Below are positions 6,613-7,238 of a DNA stretch of 7,238 nt, in pieces (the first letter of the stretch is position 1; each line of letters opens with the position of its first letter). The DNA lies in NCBI GenBank assembly GCA_047618505.1, contig JBLHLB010000210.1:1-7238 (forward strand). The letters are read 5' to 3'. Both the position numbers and the translations under genes were made by a program. Source of the DNA: JBLHLB01 sp047618505 (lineage in GTDB: Bacteria > Planctomycetota > UBA1135 > GCA-002686595). Under the pieces are notes generated by a model. That model saw only the letters and a list, made by a program, of their open reading frames with translations, was not told where the DNA came from and searched no databases.

Positions 6613-7238
6613 ATGGAAGCCGAGGAATTTAAGACCAGTGTTCAGGCTGCGTTGCAGTCTGCCCGCGAAAACACAGAGGCCTTCCGGGCCCTTGATGCAA
6701 ATACGGATGCGGGTGAAGTGCTGCGCCGCTTTGACGCCATGTTGGGGCCCCTGAACGGACTGGATGGTCGCGTCGGACTCTTCGTGAGCGTCCACCCTTC
6801 AGAGGACATGCGTTCCACCTGCGAAGGCCTGGAACGTGAGTTGGCGCAGTTTGGAACCGAGCTTTCCCTGGATCGCGGTATCTTTGATCGCCTGGCAGCC
6901 TGCCAAGGAGCTGCCCTGGGCACCGACGCCGAAAGGCGCATTCTTGAACACGGCTTGCGTGACTTCAGACGTTCCGGCGTCGATCGCGACGAGCCTACCC
7001 GCGAACGCCTGAGATCGCTGCAGGAGGAGTTGGTCCAAGTCGGACAGGACTTCGACCGTAACATCGTTACGGGCGGCCGCGAGTACGTCGTGCAAGACGG
7101 ACACGAGGGGCTTGCTGGGTTGCCCGCGGATTTCCTGGCTTCCCATCCGCAGCGGGAAGACGGGACGGTCATGTTGACTACCGATCCGGCGGATCGTGTA
7201 CCCGTGATGATGTATGCCCAGCGCGACGACATACGTCG
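6613..7238 (+). CDS. M3 family oligopeptidase, N-terminal part (cut by the window edge)
   Basis: The first 208 residues of a larger zinc metallopeptidase, open to the end of the window. It has no signal peptide, so a cytoplasmic enzyme that degrades short peptides is expected. The visible part is the helical N-terminal region of M3 enzymes (thimet oligopeptidase, oligopeptidase A, Dcp). Recognisable pieces are the helix pair around residues 107-150 (ILEHGLRDFRRSGVD, then LRSLQEELVQVGQDFDRNI), the LAGLPADF turn (167-174), and VPVMMYAQRDDIR (196-208), which corresponds to the conserved 'P-V-M-x-Y-A' segment. Full-length relatives have about 650-700 residues, and the HExxH zinc motif would come well beyond base 7238, so activity cannot be judged. 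The start ATG 6613 has a good ribosome binding site. It follows the synthase by 64 bp on the same strand with no terminator-like hairpin between, so it may share the transcript. The subfamily is undecided. Confidence 0.85.
   Translation, partial: MEAEEFKTSVQAALQSARENTEAFRALDANTDAGEVLRRFDAMLGPLNGLDGRVGLFVSVHPSEDMRSTCEGLERELAQFGTELSLDRGIFDRLAACQGAALGTDAERRILEHGLRDFRRSGVDRDEPTRERLRSLQEELVQVGQDFDRNIVTGGREYVVQDGHEGLAGLPADFLASHPQREDGTVMLTTDPADRVPVMMYAQRDDIR

Noticed and set aside
6642..7232. A 196-codon minus-strand open frame opposite the M3 gene
   Set aside because: Ser/Arg-rich shadow sequence. The plus-strand frame has clear M3 family segments and a ribosome binding site.

Overview
The window is a GC-rich bacterial chromosomal segment, densely coding, with five protein genes and no RNA genes, mobile elements or CRISPR arrays that I can see. 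The mix of genes suggests a free-living bacterium with an outer membrane, most likely a Planctomycetota-type lineage. The reasons are a secreted YdjY-domain protein of the kind common in that phylum, a lipoprotein M16 peptidase, weak or absent Shine-Dalgarno sequences at several starts, and a bacterial inositol-phosphate synthase. This taxonomic guess rests on gene content read by eye, not on any search.

Layout. A perfect 12-bp hairpin at positions 1-28 lies just past the end of a minus-strand gene (49-2940). That gene encodes a 963-residue, two-repeat M16 zinc peptidase with a probable lipoprotein signal. A 209-bp divergent intergenic region (2941-3149) separates it from four plus-strand genes. 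It contains two inverted repeats, one on each side, and no convincing promoter. The plus-strand genes are a secreted YdjY-domain protein (3150-4073); 2 bp later, a three-helix membrane protein with an acidic low-complexity tail (4076-5281); after 46 bp, a 406-residue myo-inositol-1-phosphate synthase that most likely begins at TTG 5328 (5328-6548); and after 64 bp, the N-terminal third of an M3 oligopeptidase (6613 to the window edge).

How they may work together. The YdjY and membrane-protein genes are almost certainly co-transcribed and translationally close, so a shared envelope role is plausible. The synthase makes the inositol headgroup precursor from glucose 6-phosphate, for inositol lipids or an inositol solute. 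No lipid-assembly partner is visible here. M3 and M16 enzymes are peptide-degrading metalloenzymes that probably act in the cytoplasm and the envelope respectively. They are housekeeping-like rather than an obvious system. I found no clear evidence of a new defence, mobile or biosynthetic system. The least explained parts are the YdjY/membrane-protein pair and the structured divergent intergenic region.
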